Shown: positions 36,911 to 45,070, counted from the stretch's first letter. The stretch is 64,000 bases of DNA from Sphingomonas sp. CL5.1 (GCF_013344685.1 NZ_CP050137.1:1678001-1742000); one strand, 5' to 3'. Translations and numbers: made by a program. The notes: generated by a model not told the origin, from the sequence alone.

Positions 36911-36980
36911 TTGTGTCTGGCTGGTTCCTGCTATCGGAACCCGGGTCGCCCTGGTGGGCAACCCGGCTGGTTGCCCGATG

Positions 36981-37250
36981 TTACTCGGCCGCTGCCTGCA
37001 TAATCTCGACCGAGCAGAATTTGCGGCCAAGCTTGCCGTCGTGGAACACGACGCGGCCATCGACGAGCGCGAAGAGGGTATGGTCCTTGCCCATGCCCAC
37101 GTTGCGGCCCGGATAGAATTTGGTCCCGCGCTGGCGCACGAGGATGTTGCCGGCGACGGCTTCCTGCCCGCCGAACTTCTTCACGCCGAGGCGACGACCG
37201 GCCGAATCACGACCGTTACGCGACGAACCGCCTGCCTTCTTATGTGCCAT
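36981..37250 (-). CDS. rpmA: 50S ribosomal protein L27
   Basis: L27 sits at the peptidyl-transferase centre of the large subunit. The 89-residue protein begins directly with [23 protein letters not shown], so it lacks the cleaved N-terminal extension of Firmicutes. It continues with [22 protein letters not shown] and [14 protein letters not shown], all conserved in the family. It lies 13 bp after rplU on the minus strand and ends just before a clear terminator pair. Confidence 0.98.
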   Translation of the reverse strand: MAHKKAGGSSRNGRDSAGRRLGVKKFGGQEAVAGNILVRQRGTKFYPGRNVGMGKDHTLFALVDGRVVFHDGKLGRKFCSVEIMQAAAE

Positions 37251-37263
37251 TGCGATCTACTCC

Positions 37264-37638
37264 TTACGCTTCGGCGGCCTGGGCGGCGTCGCCCTCGGCC
37301 TGCTTGGCGGCGGCCTTCGGGGCGGCCTTCTTCTTCTCGGCGGCGCCGATCGACACGATCTTCAGGATCGTGTGCTGCTGGCGGTGGCCGTTGCGGCGGC
37401 GATAGTTGTGACGGCGGCGCTTCTTGAAGACGATGACCTTCTCGCCCTTCGCCTGCGCGATGATCTCGGCGGCGACGGTGAGGCCGGCGGTCGGCTTCAG
37501 TTCCGAACCCTCGCCCGCGAGCAGCACGTCGCCAAGCGTCACCGAGGAACCTGCGTCACCCTCGATCTTCTCGACGACGATCTTGTCTCCGGCGGCGACG
37601 CGATACTGCTTGCCGCCCGTGCGCACGATTGCGAACAT
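37264..37638 (-). CDS. rplU: 50S ribosomal protein L21, with Ala/Lys-rich tail
   Basis: L21 binds 23S rRNA next to L20. The 124-residue protein has the family core [17 protein letters not shown] at the N-terminus and [21 protein letters not shown] near residues 66-86. A low-complexity tail after about residue 100 ([21 protein letters not shown]) extends it by about 20 residues beyond the E. coli length, as is usual in alphaproteobacteria. The ATG at 37638 begins the conserved strand; the longer frame upstream is promoter sequence. It is the first gene of rplU-rpmA. Confidence 0.97.
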   Translation of the reverse strand: MFAIVRTGGKQYRVAAGDKIVVEKIEGDAGSSVTLGDVLLAGEGSELKPTAGLTVAAEIIAQAKGEKVIVFKKRRRHNYRRRNGHRQQHTILKIVSIGAAEKKKAAPKAAAKQAEGDAAQAAEA

Positions 37639-37758
37639 GGCCCTTGTCACTTTCCAAATGCTATTACCCGAACAGGCACGCCCGTCGGGAGAAGCGGCGC
37701 GGTTAAGGCAGGCGGGTGATTCTGTCAACCGCTCTCCAGCCCCGCGCGGCTCCGATAA

Positions 37759-38136
37759 TCAGTGCCGGTGTTCGCGCCTGAGGCTGTACCGGCCATCGGC
37801 ATAATCGTTGAACAGCCCGGCGATCGCGGGATGGTCGATCGGCTCGTCGCTGTCGTCCGCCACCAGGTTCTGCTGGCTGACATAAGCGACATAGGTCGAT
37901 TCGGCGTTCTCGGCGAGCAGATGATAGAAGGGCTGGTCCTTGCGCGGCCGGATCTTCTCCGGGATCGCCTCATACCATTCGTCGCTGTTGTTGAAGACGG
38001 GATCGACGTCGAAGATGACGCCGCGGAAATCGAACATGCGATGGCGCACCACGTCGCCGATCGCGAAACGCGCGTGCGCGATCGGTGGGGCGGACATGGC
38101 GGCGTCACGAGAAAGCGAGGCGGCTTTGATCGTCAT
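37759..38136 (-). CDS. hspQ: Heat shock protein HspQ (YccV-like DNA-binding protein)
   Basis: HspQ is a small protein that in E. coli helps degrade DnaA and acts as a specificity factor for Lon. The 125-residue protein has the YccV core ARFAIGDVVRHRMFDFRGVIFDVDPVF, then EWYEAIPE and DQPFYHLLAENAESTYVAYVSQQNL, all well kept. An alternative ATG at 38097 (MSAPPIAHARF) gives a more typical length; the upstream start was kept because the frame is open and no ribosome site clearly decides. It is transcribed away from the tRNA-Ser gene. Confidence 0.92.
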   Translation of the reverse strand: MTIKAASLSRDAAMSAPPIAHARFAIGDVVRHRMFDFRGVIFDVDPVFNNSDEWYEAIPEKIRPRKDQPFYHLLAENAESTYVAYVSQQNLVADDSDEPIDHPAIAGLFNDYADGRYSLRREHRH

Positions 38137-38281
38137 ACCCGACTATCTAGGGTCCAGACCCACCAGCGGCAATGCCTCGATGCCGCGCGCCCCGGTCATG
38201 GCGCAACCCGCTTGCACATGCCGGTCACAGCGGTTAGAGGCGCGCCCTCGATCGCCCGCCATGCCGGCGGACATCCTCTGC

Positions 38282-38371
<90 letters not shown>

Positions 38372-38404
38372 AAAATTCTCATATATCAACCGAATAAGCA
38401 GATT

Positions 38405-38608
38405 TTAGTCACCTGTGCCCACGTTCGTGCCTATTTTTGATCCGGCCTTGGGCGAGCTATCGTGGCCTTTAACGATCAAAGGCAGCGATGACGGGGCATT
38501 GAAGACGTGATCGTAAGCGCTCCAAAGTGCGTCATAACGGAATGCCGCTATCCCGCTGGAAGCGGTTGAGACTAAGAAATCCAGCCGTTCTCGCACTTCC
38601 CAGTCCAA
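38405..38608 (-). CDS. Unrecognised 67-aa open frame beside tRNA-Ser
   Basis: This open frame faces the tRNA and ends 34 bp from its 3' end, the position where the C-terminus of an integrase would often lie. The product (for example ERLDFLVSTASSGIAAFRY, then SKIGTNVGTGD at the end) reads like real protein. It has lower GC codons (TTA, ATA, TCA) than the neighbours, which supports foreign origin. No recombinase active-site residues are seen in the 67 residues, and the start is only a TTG. It could be a truncated remnant or a small unrelated gene; I cannot assign it. Confidence 0.35.
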   Translation of the reverse strand: MDWEVRERLDFLVSTASSGIAAFRYDALWSAYDHVFNAPSSLPLIVKGHDSSPKAGSKIGTNVGTGD

Positions 38609-38657
38609 CTACTGCGAGCTACGGGTAACGCAGATCATCCCATGGCCGAATCGCCCC

Positions 38658-39062
38658 TCATCGCGGAAGGAGCGCCGGCACTCCGAAGAAGATATCGAAC
38701 GCGCGAGCGACCCGCGCCTTCCCGAACGGCCGTAAATCCAGCTTGAATACGAACCGGCGCAGCGCCGCCGGGTCCAGCTTGTGCGCGTGGTTGGTGGCGG
38801 CGATGACCGGGAGCGGATGGCGATCGAGCCATGTGAGCAGTTCGGCGGCCAGTGTCCGCGCCAGTTCGGTCTTGCCGACGCCGGGTGGACCAAGGGTCAG
38901 AATATTGATCCCGGCGGCCTTGCTGCGGATGGCGCCGTGCAACAGCCGGACCATAAAGTCGATTTCCTCGCATCGATCCTGGCCGCTGACTCGAAAAAAT
39001 GGCGCGAGCAATGTGACACCATGCGCCCGCGCCAAGTTTTCCCATCGCACCGAAGTTGCCAT
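38658..39062 (-). pseudogene. Remnant of an AAA+ ATPase with internal deletion
   Basis: The frame gives about 134 residues. The N-terminal part ends in a Walker A loop, LGPPGVGKTELARTLAAEL, and jumps directly to TWLDRHPLPVIAATNHAHKLDPAALRRF. That is the sensor-1/arginine-finger region of an AAA+ domain (AATN and AALRRF). Everything between them, including Walker B, is missing, and the protein stops soon after the second part. An ATPase cannot work without Walker B, so this is almost certainly a decayed gene although the frame stays open. The ATG at 39062 is the best start. A related 39-nt stretch occurs again at 39453-39491. Confidence 0.7.
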
Positions 39063-39150
39063 GATGGCTTCGGGCAGCGCGATAACGATCAATGGCTAAT
39101 GGCGCTCCGGCGTGCTGATCGAGGTTAATTCGATTTTCCGCCGTCCGGGT

Positions 39151-39312
39151 TCAGTCCTTCAGTGCCGCCCGTTGTTCATGCTGCCCGGCCATTGCCAAAT
39201 GCAGCCTGCGCGTATGCGGATCGGCAGCGGCGTCCGCCACCTCGTGAGCCTGTTTGGCGCGTCGCTGGTAATATTCCCTGTTGCCTGCGCGGCGGTTCGC
39301 GTTGCCGTCCAT
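39151..39312 (-). CDS. Small protein, 53 aa, sphingomonad-type
   Basis: This short frame runs from the ATG at 39312 to a TGA at 39151 and has a good ribosome site, GGAGTGGAGAG, directly upstream. The product begins MDGNANRRAGNREYYQRRAKQ, is rich in Arg, Ala, Glu and His, and is predicted to be one or two helices with an EYYQRRA...H-x3-A pattern. Such small helical proteins often sit near stress genes, and the CsbD gene is the next gene upstream on this strand. The function is unknown. The ribosome site and the balanced helical sequence make a real gene likely. Confidence 0.6.
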   Translation of the reverse strand: MDGNANRRAGNREYYQRRAKQAHEVADAAADPHTRRLHLAMAGQHEQRAALKD

Positions 39313-39452
39313 CTCTCCACTCCATCGTGAGTCGCCCGGCTGCCCAAGACGATATCACAATGGGACATGGTTGCTGACTCAATCCGGCTGGCCGCATTTG
39401 GCCGCGCAGACCCGGCATCCGATGACCATGACCAGGGCGCGCTGGCTCCAGC

Positions 39453-39491
39453 AAATGGCGCGGGCGAAGTGATACCATCGGCCCGCGCCAA
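39453..39491. repeat. Diverged 39-nt copy of a stretch in the AAA+ remnant
   Basis: This stretch and 38997-39035 (inside the ATPase remnant) are 39 nt long and differ at only 6 positions by eye, in the same orientation. Both can form a hairpin with TGGCGCG...CGCGCCA arms; in this copy the arms are TGGCGCGGGC and GCCCGCGCCA (10 bp). The remnant copy encodes LARAHGVTLLAPF and this one LARADGITSPAPF on the minus strand. It lies just after the CsbD stop and may double as its terminator. Confidence 0.5.
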
Positions 39492-39495
39492 TGCT

Positions 39496-39687
39496 TTACA
39501 TCTTGTCGCCCATCTTGCCCTTTATGTCGCCAGTGGCCTTCTGCACGTGTCCCTTGGCATTCTGCGCCGCGCCCTTGGCCTCCATTTTGCGGTCGCCGGT
39601 CGCCTTACCGATTTCCTCTTTGACCTTGCCGGCAACCTCGTTCGCGGTGCCCTTCATCTTGTCCTTGAACTCACCCATTGCTTCCAT
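39496..39687 (-). CDS. CsbD family stress protein
   Basis: This is a 63-residue, highly charged helical protein with the CsbD pattern: FKDKMKGTANEVAGKVKEEIGKATGD, then the repeated AKGHVQKATGDIKGK. CsbD proteins are small general-stress proteins, first known from Bacillus as sigma-B dependent; their molecular role is unknown. In alphaproteobacteria they often belong to the EcfG general stress regulon, and a candidate EcfG promoter lies 28-52 bp upstream (39715-39739). A ribosome site GGAGAGAAGC precedes the ATG. Confidence 0.9.
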   Translation of the reverse strand: MEAMGEFKDKMKGTANEVAGKVKEEIGKATGDRKMEAKGAAQNAKGHVQKATGDIKGKMGDKM

Positions 39688-39714
39688 TGCTTCTCTCCTG
39701 ATTGGTGGTTTCGG

Positions 39715-39739
39715 AATGCCTGGACGCGCGAGGCGTTCC
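39715..39739 (-). promoter_or_regulatory. Candidate EcfG (general stress sigma) promoter for csbD
   Basis: On the minus strand the sequence reads GGAAC, 16 bases, CATT. The alphaproteobacterial EcfG consensus is GGAAC-N16/17-CGTT, so the -35 is perfect and the -10 matches three of four bases. It lies 28 bp upstream of the csbD ATG, a suitable distance for a stress-protein promoter. Confidence 0.45.
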
Positions 39740-39846
39740 GCACCTGATCGAAGTTAGGTCGATTTCATCTAATGGACCGGATAATGCCACGGTTCTGGCG
39801 CTCGAGCGTTATTCGACATTCGTGGAAGACGCCGTGGAGGTCGACC

Positions 39847-40008
39847 ATGTTGTTGTTGCTTACCGTTGTGCTGGTTGCCGTGCTGATCCTCGGTGCCATC
39901 TGGCTATTCGATCTGGAGCGTCGGATGAGCGCGCTTGAAGCGGCAAGGCGCGGCGGCGTGACTGCGGACGGGAAGCGGTTTGGCCGGCGTCGAACGGATC
40001 GGCTCTAG
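39847..40008 (+). CDS. Small single-span membrane protein, 53 aa
   Basis: This frame starts at ATG 39847 with a strong ribosome site (GGAGG at 39834-39838, 8 bases upstream). The product begins MLLLLTVVLVAVLILGAIWLF, a single transmembrane helix, then a basic cytoplasmic tail (DLERRMSALEAARRGG...RRRTDRL). It is divergent from csbD. Small one-helix proteins of this kind are common near envelope-stress genes; its role is unknown. Confidence 0.6.
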   Translation: MLLLLTVVLVAVLILGAIWLFDLERRMSALEAARRGGVTADGKRFGRRRTDRL

Positions 40009-40292
40009 CGGACGCTTTCACTTCGGTCGGCTGGACCTCATCCCGGTCCACCGCCTCGCCGTGTCCCCTTGGATGCCTCCTGCCGGCCTCGCCCGCGCAT
40101 CTTCGCCGCCAGTTCCGGGAGAACCTGCGCGTAGGGAGGCAAATACGGCAACCCACGGGTCGCAGCCCGTTACGTGGGGTAACTTCGTGAAGGAATGCTT
40201 GCGAACCGGCCCCTATCGTTAATTTCGAGTGGGCGTTTCTATCTGGCCGAGTGGGGCGAAGCGCCTGCTGCTAGAGGTGGCCGCGCTGAAAG

Positions 40293-40703
40293 CTACGCGG
40301 CAAGCGCAAGTCGCGAAAAATGCTCCACCGTTTGCGGGGACGCCGTGAACAAGAGCACGCGCATTCGCTCGTCGAAGTCATCCGCCTTAAAGCCTCCGAT
40401 ATCGTCCACCGGGTCGCGCTGGACCATGGTCCAATCGCCGAACTCCCGTTCATCGATCGATGTGTCGGATAGGATTGCGATGTCCATGTGCCGGGGATCG
40501 GCGAGCAATCGCTCCAGCAAGCCGGCGATGCTCTCGGCTTCGCCTTCAATCACCTGAAGGAAATTCTGGCCGTCGATGTAAAGGATGCCGGTTATTCCAT
40601 CGACGCCATTGAGTGCTTTCGCGACCTTCAAAATTTCGGGGGCATCGTCGGCCGCGAGTCCTGAGGCGGCCGTCGATATGCTGCGGTAAATGACCTGACG
40701 CAT
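40293..40703 (-). CDS. BLUF-domain blue-light sensor protein
   Basis: This 137-residue protein consists almost wholly of a BLUF domain, the FAD-binding blue-light photoreceptor fold. The flavin-coupled tyrosine is in VIYRS (residue 6), the conserved asparagine in KALNGVDGITGILY, the signalling glutamine in NFLQVIEGE, and the semi-conserved Trp/Met in GDWTMVQ. No output domain is attached, so it belongs to the short BLUF class that signals by protein-protein contact, as PixD does. The ATG at 40703 starts the domain strand directly. It stands alone in the accessory block, with an unrecognised gene upstream on the same strand. Confidence 0.9.
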   Translation of the reverse strand: MRQVIYRSISTAASGLAADDAPEILKVAKALNGVDGITGILYIDGQNFLQVIEGEAESIAGLLERLLADPRHMDIAILSDTSIDEREFGDWTMVQRDPVDDIGGFKADDFDERMRVLLFTASPQTVEHFSRLALAA

Positions 40704-40805
40704 TGCCGGGATTATGGGGTCAGCAATGCGGCCTAGCAAGATCGATCAGCGCAATCATCCCGCTACGCTCGCCGCTGGTGCTGCGATCAACGCAGCGTTC
40801 AGCGC

Positions 40806-41195
40806 TCATCCGGCGCGGGAGCGCGGCGGCACTTCCCAATGGCGATAGACCAGCCCGAAGGTGCCGTCCTGATATTCCTCGCCCTCGATCGGCGTGACGT
40901 CGACATAGACCGTATGCAGCGTGGGTGAAGGCGATTGCGCGCCGTTGGCGGTGTCGGTGTTCCAGTTCGAGCAGGACACGTAGATGCGCGGGTGCTTCCT
41001 GCCCGCCGGGGCGGATAGCAGGCAGCGCTTGGCGTGCAGCATTCCGGCGTTGCCCATGCGGTCGTGGGAGGGATTGACGATGATATCGGCCGCCGTGATC
41101 GCCGCTTCGCATTCCGGGTCGCGCGCCTCATCCATCGTGGCGAAGCTCTGGCGGCCGAAACGATGGATTTCGCCGTCCGGGAAGATCGCCCACAT
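40806..41195 (-). CDS. Unrecognised protein, about 129 aa
   Basis: The frame is open from 41381 down, but codon use becomes typical of the genome only from the ATG at 41195 (MWAIFPDGEIHRFGRQSF), so that start was chosen; a GTG at 41381 would add 62 residues of doubtful quality. The protein contains DPECEAAITAADIIVNPSHDRMGN, an apparently ordered core, then HPRIYVSCSNWNTDTANGA and a hydrophobic strand HTVYVDVTPIEG near the C-terminus. No family is recognised. It lies 102 bp upstream of the BLUF gene on the same strand and might be its partner; this is only a positional guess. Confidence 0.5.
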   Translation of the reverse strand: MWAIFPDGEIHRFGRQSFATMDEARDPECEAAITAADIIVNPSHDRMGNAGMLHAKRCLLSAPAGRKHPRIYVSCSNWNTDTANGAQSPSPTLHTVYVDVTPIEGEEYQDGTFGLVYRHWEVPPRSRAG

Positions 41196-41476
41196 GGCAT
41201 GCTGGCGACCGAGCGAACGGCGGCGCCTACCGTCATAATGGCCCTCGTCGATTCCGACATCTGGCGGCTCTGGCCGTAACTCCGGCGGACTTGGCGGCAA
41301 GAATGACCTGCCCTGTCGGTTCGATAACGTTTCGACCGGCACGCAAGCGGCATAAGCCCCCGGGCGAGCCGCCGCCGACACGATGCTCTTCGTTGCGCGC
41401 GGAGTTTCTCGCCAAGCGGCATCGGAACAGGAAGCCCAAACCCTGACCGCTCGCTGTATCGCCTAACTTCATAAAT

Positions 41477-41504
41477 ATGCCCGCTGCGCTCTCGCAGCGG
41501 GCAT
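41477..41504. terminator. Strong bidirectional hairpin terminator
   Basis: A perfect 12-bp stem (ATGCCCGCTGCG / CGCAGCGGGCAT) with a CTCT loop lies 30 bp after the HAD gene stop on the minus strand. On that strand it is followed by ATTTATGAAG and on the plus strand by TTCCCG, so the better exit is for the HAD gene. The stem is among the strongest in the window. Confidence 0.8.
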
Positions 41505-41533
41505 TTCCCGTTCTGGGGCGAATATGCTCAATG

Positions 41534-44059
41534 CTAAGAGCCTTGGGGGCGTAAGCCTGAAGACACTGGTCGGTGCGCAGTGCCACCTGGGTTGAATGCC
41601 AGCCCGTGCGTGCGACCCGCTGCGCGCGCTAGTTTACCAACAGACAAGCGTGAGCCTCTTGACGGCCGGCGGCCGGCGGCCGGCGCATTGTCGGTGTCGG
41701 TGTCGGTGTCGCCGCAACGAGCGACGCTCTGCGCTTGTTCGATGATCGGGCGGAAGACGATCGACAGGACCAGCGGCTCATCCAACGCCACGCGTGGCGG
41801 CGGGACGAACAACAGGCTGTTTCCGTCGCATCGCCACAGGCCGTCGGCGAGCGCCGTCATCGAATCGAACACCGGGTTGGCGGCGATCGGCGAAGCGGCG
41901 ATCCCGGGCTTGCCGGCGCCGAACATGCTGATGCGATGGAACGCGATTTCGCCGATCTGGACGACCTGTCCAAGCGCCCCGATCTGGACCCCCGCATCGA
42001 ATTTCGCCGCCCCCACCGGGATATTCAGCACGTAGAAGCCGTCATGAGTGGGCGATGCCGTCAGGCTTTGAACGAGCTGTTCGCCACCAGCCGCGAGAAG
42101 AACCGGAACGGGAAGCTTTTCGACGGCAAAATCGACCAGCCGCAAATCGAGACCGAAGCGATTGGCCGAAAGCCACGACAAGGAGATCGGCAGGCCATGT
42201 GCCTGCAACTCGCCCGAAAGAAACATGCGATCGACACGGCGCACATAGGCCATGCCGTGGCGACGCAATTCCCGGCGCGCGCCTTCCTGATCGACCATCC
42301 CGACGAGATCGTCGGTGCCGAGATTCACATCATGCTCGAACCGGCTGAAGATAGCCACCTCGTCCGCCTGCGGCATGAACAGCAATCGCCCGAGAATGGC
42401 GAGCGCCATCCGCCGCCGCGCATCCGGTTGGTCGACAGCGGGCGGACGATGGAAAGCCGCATCGCACGACCGGGCGAAAGCGATCGCGCCGGTCTGAATC
42501 CTGGCGCGCGTCTCCGATTGCGCGCCGTCGACGCGCGAGGCCCGGCACCTGGCGCGCCCGTTGTCGGCGTAATCGAGCACCGATCCCGTGCTCGATGTGC
42601 AGACTTGCTCAAGAATTGCGATCTGGCCGCACAGCGCCCTCAGAAGCCGGTGATCGTAGTGGCGGGAATCGAACAGGCCGCGCTTCCGTTCGGGATCGAC
42701 GTTGCTGTTCGCGAGCAGCAGATAACGGCCGGTGACGGTAACGCCGAGACCATCTTCCAGAACAGGCGCGACAAGATCCTGCACGGTTCCGCGATAGCCG
42801 AGGTCGACCAGCATCACGATGTCGCCATCGGCGATCCTCGCCTCCCGCCGGACATGAGCGATAAGGCGCTTCGCATAGGCTGCGCTGCGCCTGATAATGC
42901 GGCTCAGCGTTTCGGGCGCGAATATGTTGCGTCGGAAAGCGGCGTTCGTCTCGCCGATTTTTGCAGTTTCGGCCGGAGTCAGGCCGAGTTGCGCCGCAAG
43001 CACATCGACACGATTGGTGCCTTCCTCGTCCAGATAGCGTTCCACCGCGGTCCGATCGCCGAACGATGCCTGCCGCGCGGCGAAGCGGCTGATCGCCACG
43101 CTGGCGCCTTCGCCGCCGATCGCTTCGTACATCGCATGGGGCAGGAAGCCGTCGCGCAGCAGGAACAGCGGCTTGACCGGGCGCGCGGTTTCGGCGGCAA
43201 CCGCCTCCACCTCCGCTTTCAGCCAACGCGAAAACGCGTCGAGCACCGGCCCTACAATATCGTGGCCGAGGTGCCATGCCGGATCGCGGCGTTCCTGAAG
43301 GGCAAGCGGCGCGCGGTGCAACTGGACCATCGGTCGTCGAACGCGCGTCATCGGATCGAGCATCACCGCCGCATTGGCCTCAAGGCGCAGGATATTCGCC
43401 GTCGCATCGTCGAATTGCCGGATGTGGACGGCATTCAATCCCGCCGCTTCCGCCGCCAATCCATCCGCATCGAGATTATCGCCGACATGCAGGATCGCCT
43501 TCGGCGATTCCCCGATTTCGCGCAGCACATGAGTGAACAGCCCCGCACCCTTCGACCGGCCGTATTCCGACGAGCAGAATATCTGGTCGATCATGCCGAC
43601 CATTTCCTCTCCGCCGACAGCCGCGATCAGGCCATGCAATTGCGATCGCGACAGATAGGTGTCGCTGACGATGATGACTTTCAGCCCACGCGCCCTTGCG
43701 TCCGCGATCAGCGCCACCGTGGGGGCGAACGCGAAACAATGCCGCGCCTCGAGCGCCAGTTCCCGTGCCACGCCGGCATCGGCATCGCCAGGCAGGTGCG
43801 CGTGGATTTCCTCGATCGAGACCTCGGAAAGTCCGTCCTTGCGCAGCCGCAACCGGCGCGCCGCCTGCTCCGACTGGACGCGCGGCTCGATCCCGCCACC
43901 GGGATAATCGAACTCCGCGAAAACGTCCTGCGGCAGGTTGGTCGCGCGCCATATCAGCGTATCGAAGCAATCGAGCGAAAGGACACGGATTCCTGCCGGG
44001 GCGTTTTCCAGCAACGTCGCGACGTCTCTTGGAGTAACCGTCTTCCGCATCGTGCTCAT
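41534..44059 (-). CDS. Large HAD-superfamily hydrolase with extra C-terminal domain
   Basis: This 841-residue protein has an N-terminal HAD phosphatase-like domain. The motifs are DCFDT (nucleophile D30), VIIVSDTYLS (motif II serine/aspartate), the SKGAG lysine region and LHVGDNLDADGL (motif IV). It continues into a second domain with PLFLLRDGFLPHAMYEA, a pattern seen in large HAD proteins of surface-polysaccharide loci. The last roughly 70 residues (after FRPIIEQAQSV) are low-complexity and begin at GDTDTDTD, encoded by simple repeats, so the native C-terminus may have been lost. It is divergent from a methyltransferase. A role in sugar-phosphate processing or surface glycan modification is inferred only. 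Confidence 0.75.
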   Translation of the reverse strand: MSTMRKTVTPRDVATLLENAPAGIRVLSLDCFDTLIWRATNLPQDVFAEFDYPGGGIEPRVQSEQAARRLRLRKDGLSEVSIEEIHAHLPGDADAGVARELALEARHCFAFAPTVALIADARARGLKVIIVSDTYLSRSQLHGLIAAVGGEEMVGMIDQIFCSSEYGRSKGAGLFTHVLREIGESPKAILHVGDNLDADGLAAEAAGLNAVHIRQFDDATANILRLEANAAVMLDPMTRVRRPMVQLHRAPLALQERRDPAWHLGHDIVGPVLDAFSRWLKAEVEAVAAETARPVKPLFLLRDGFLPHAMYEAIGGEGASVAISRFAARQASFGDRTAVERYLDEEGTNRVDVLAAQLGLTPAETAKIGETNAAFRRNIFAPETLSRIIRRSAAYAKRLIAHVRREARIADGDIVMLVDLGYRGTVQDLVAPVLEDGLGVTVTGRYLLLANSNVDPERKRGLFDSRHYDHRLLRALCGQIAILEQVCTSSTGSVLDYADNGRARCRASRVDGAQSETRARIQTGAIAFARSCDAAFHRPPAVDQPDARRRMALAILGRLLFMPQADEVAIFSRFEHDVNLGTDDLVGMVDQEGARRELRRHGMAYVRRVDRMFLSGELQAHGLPISLSWLSANRFGLDLRLVDFAVEKLPVPVLLAAGGEQLVQSLTASPTHDGFYVLNIPVGAAKFDAGVQIGALGQVVQIGEIAFHRISMFGAGKPGIAASPIAANPVFDSMTALADGLWRCDGNSLLFVPPPRVALDEPLVLSIVFRPIIEQAQSVARCGDTDTDTDNAPAAGRRPSRGSRLSVGKLARAAGRTHGLAFNPGGTAHRPVSSGLRPQGS
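41664..41710. repeat. Short tandem repeats (GGCCGGC)3 and (TCGGTG)3 inside the HAD gene 3' end
   Basis: Three perfect copies of the heptamer GGCCGGC (41664-41684) and three of the hexamer TCGGTG (41691-41708, plus TC) sit within 47 bp. Loss or gain of one heptamer would shift the reading frame of the HAD protein's last 50 or so residues, whereas hexamer changes would not. Confidence 0.75.
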
Positions 44060-44251
44060 CTTTCGGGCGGTGGCGTTGATATTGTATCCGCCGGAATACG
44101 GGCAATTGGATTGCCGAAAAGTTAACCTCGTTCGTTAGTTAATCCGGTGTGACGCCGCCCGGCGATCGGCTCCAGTGTTTTAATTCCCGTGGTTAACCAA
44201 ATGCTAGGAACGGCCTGCGACGACTGCGGTCGACATCGAAAGGGCACCCAG

Positions 44252-45070
44252 ATGCCGGACCTGCTTATTCATTCCATGGCCGAATTCTCCGATCTTATTC
44301 TCGCCGGCCTCGCCATTGCGGAGGCGCGGGAGATCGTGGAGATCGGCGCCGAGTTCGGTGGAATGTCGAAATTGCTCGCCGATCATGCATCATCGGTGAA
44401 TGGATCGCTCACCAGCATCGATCCTTCCGTCAAGCCGGCGTTCACCGCCTGGTTGGCGGCCAATCCGGCGGTTCGCCATATCGCCCAGCCGAGTCTTGCC
44501 GCGCTCGATCATGTGGGGCCGGCGGACGCGTGGCTGATCGACGGCGACCACAACTGGTTCACCGTCTATCACGAACTGCACCGGATCGATGCCATCTGCC
44601 GCGAGCATGACAGGCCATTGCTTGTCTTCCTGCACGACATCGGTTGGCCGGCCGCCCGGCGGGATATGTATTACGCGCCGGAAGCGATCCCGGCCGACTA
44701 TCGTCACGCCCATGATTATGACGGGGGCGCGGTGCCCGGCTCGAACGCGCTGGTGCCCCGCGGCGGCTTTCGTGGAAACGGGCAGTTTGCCTTTGCCTGT
44801 CATGAAGGCGGCCCGCGCAACGGCGTGCTTTGCGCGGTCGAGGATTTTGTTGCGGACCTGCGCGACAATGGCCGCACCCTTGCCTTTGCCGAGATCAACG
44901 CGGTCTTTGGGCTGGGCGTCCTGTTCAGCGAAGACGCGCCGTGGAGCGAAGCACTGGGGCAGCATTTGCTGCCGTTCCACCAAAATCCGCTGCTCGCCAC
45001 GCTCGAGCAAAACCGCCTCGCAAACTATCTCCGCGTTATCGAGTTGCAGGACGGGGGACTCCACACTTGA
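44252..45070 (+). CDS. Class I SAM-dependent methyltransferase-like protein
   Basis: This 272-residue protein has the class I methyltransferase pattern. The SAM strand is EIVEIGAEFGGMSKLLADHA, the acidic residue after the second strand is in LTSIDPSVK, and DAWLIDGDHNWFTVYHEL is a signature of the Methyltransf_24 group. The C-terminal half (RDMYYAPEAIPADYRH and beyond) resembles polysaccharide- or rhamnan-modifying methyltransferases. The ATG at 44252, with AAAGGG 8-13 bases before, was preferred to an in-frame upstream start. The gene is divergent from the large HAD gene; the 192-bp gap is AT-rich with TTAACC motifs that could hold both promoters. Confidence 0.78.
   Translation: MPDLLIHSMAEFSDLILAGLAIAEAREIVEIGAEFGGMSKLLADHASSVNGSLTSIDPSVKPAFTAWLAANPAVRHIAQPSLAALDHVGPADAWLIDGDHNWFTVYHELHRIDAICREHDRPLLVFLHDIGWPAARRDMYYAPEAIPADYRHAHDYDGGAVPGSNALVPRGGFRGNGQFAFACHEGGPRNGVLCAVEDFVADLRDNGRTLAFAEINAVFGLGVLFSEDAPWSEALGQHLLPFHQNPLLATLEQNRLANYLRVIELQDGGLHT

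Noticed and set aside
43606..43616. CCTCTCCGCC match to the tRNA-Ser 3' end as a possible attR site
   Set aside because: It is only about 10 bases, lies inside the HAD coding sequence, and such a GC-rich decamer is expected by chance. It does not mark an island end.
41735..44125. Plus-strand open frame of about 796 aa opposite the HAD gene
   Set aside because: The HAD motifs DCFDT, VSDTY and VGDNLDAD are on the minus strand. The opposite frame is arginine-, aspartate- and histidine-rich shadow with no recognisable motif.
44110..44215. TTAA-rich motifs as CtrA binding sites before the methyltransferase gene
   Set aside because: No pair has the TTAA-N7-TTAA spacing; the closest spacings are N9 and N13. 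Only isolated TTAACC half-sites remain.
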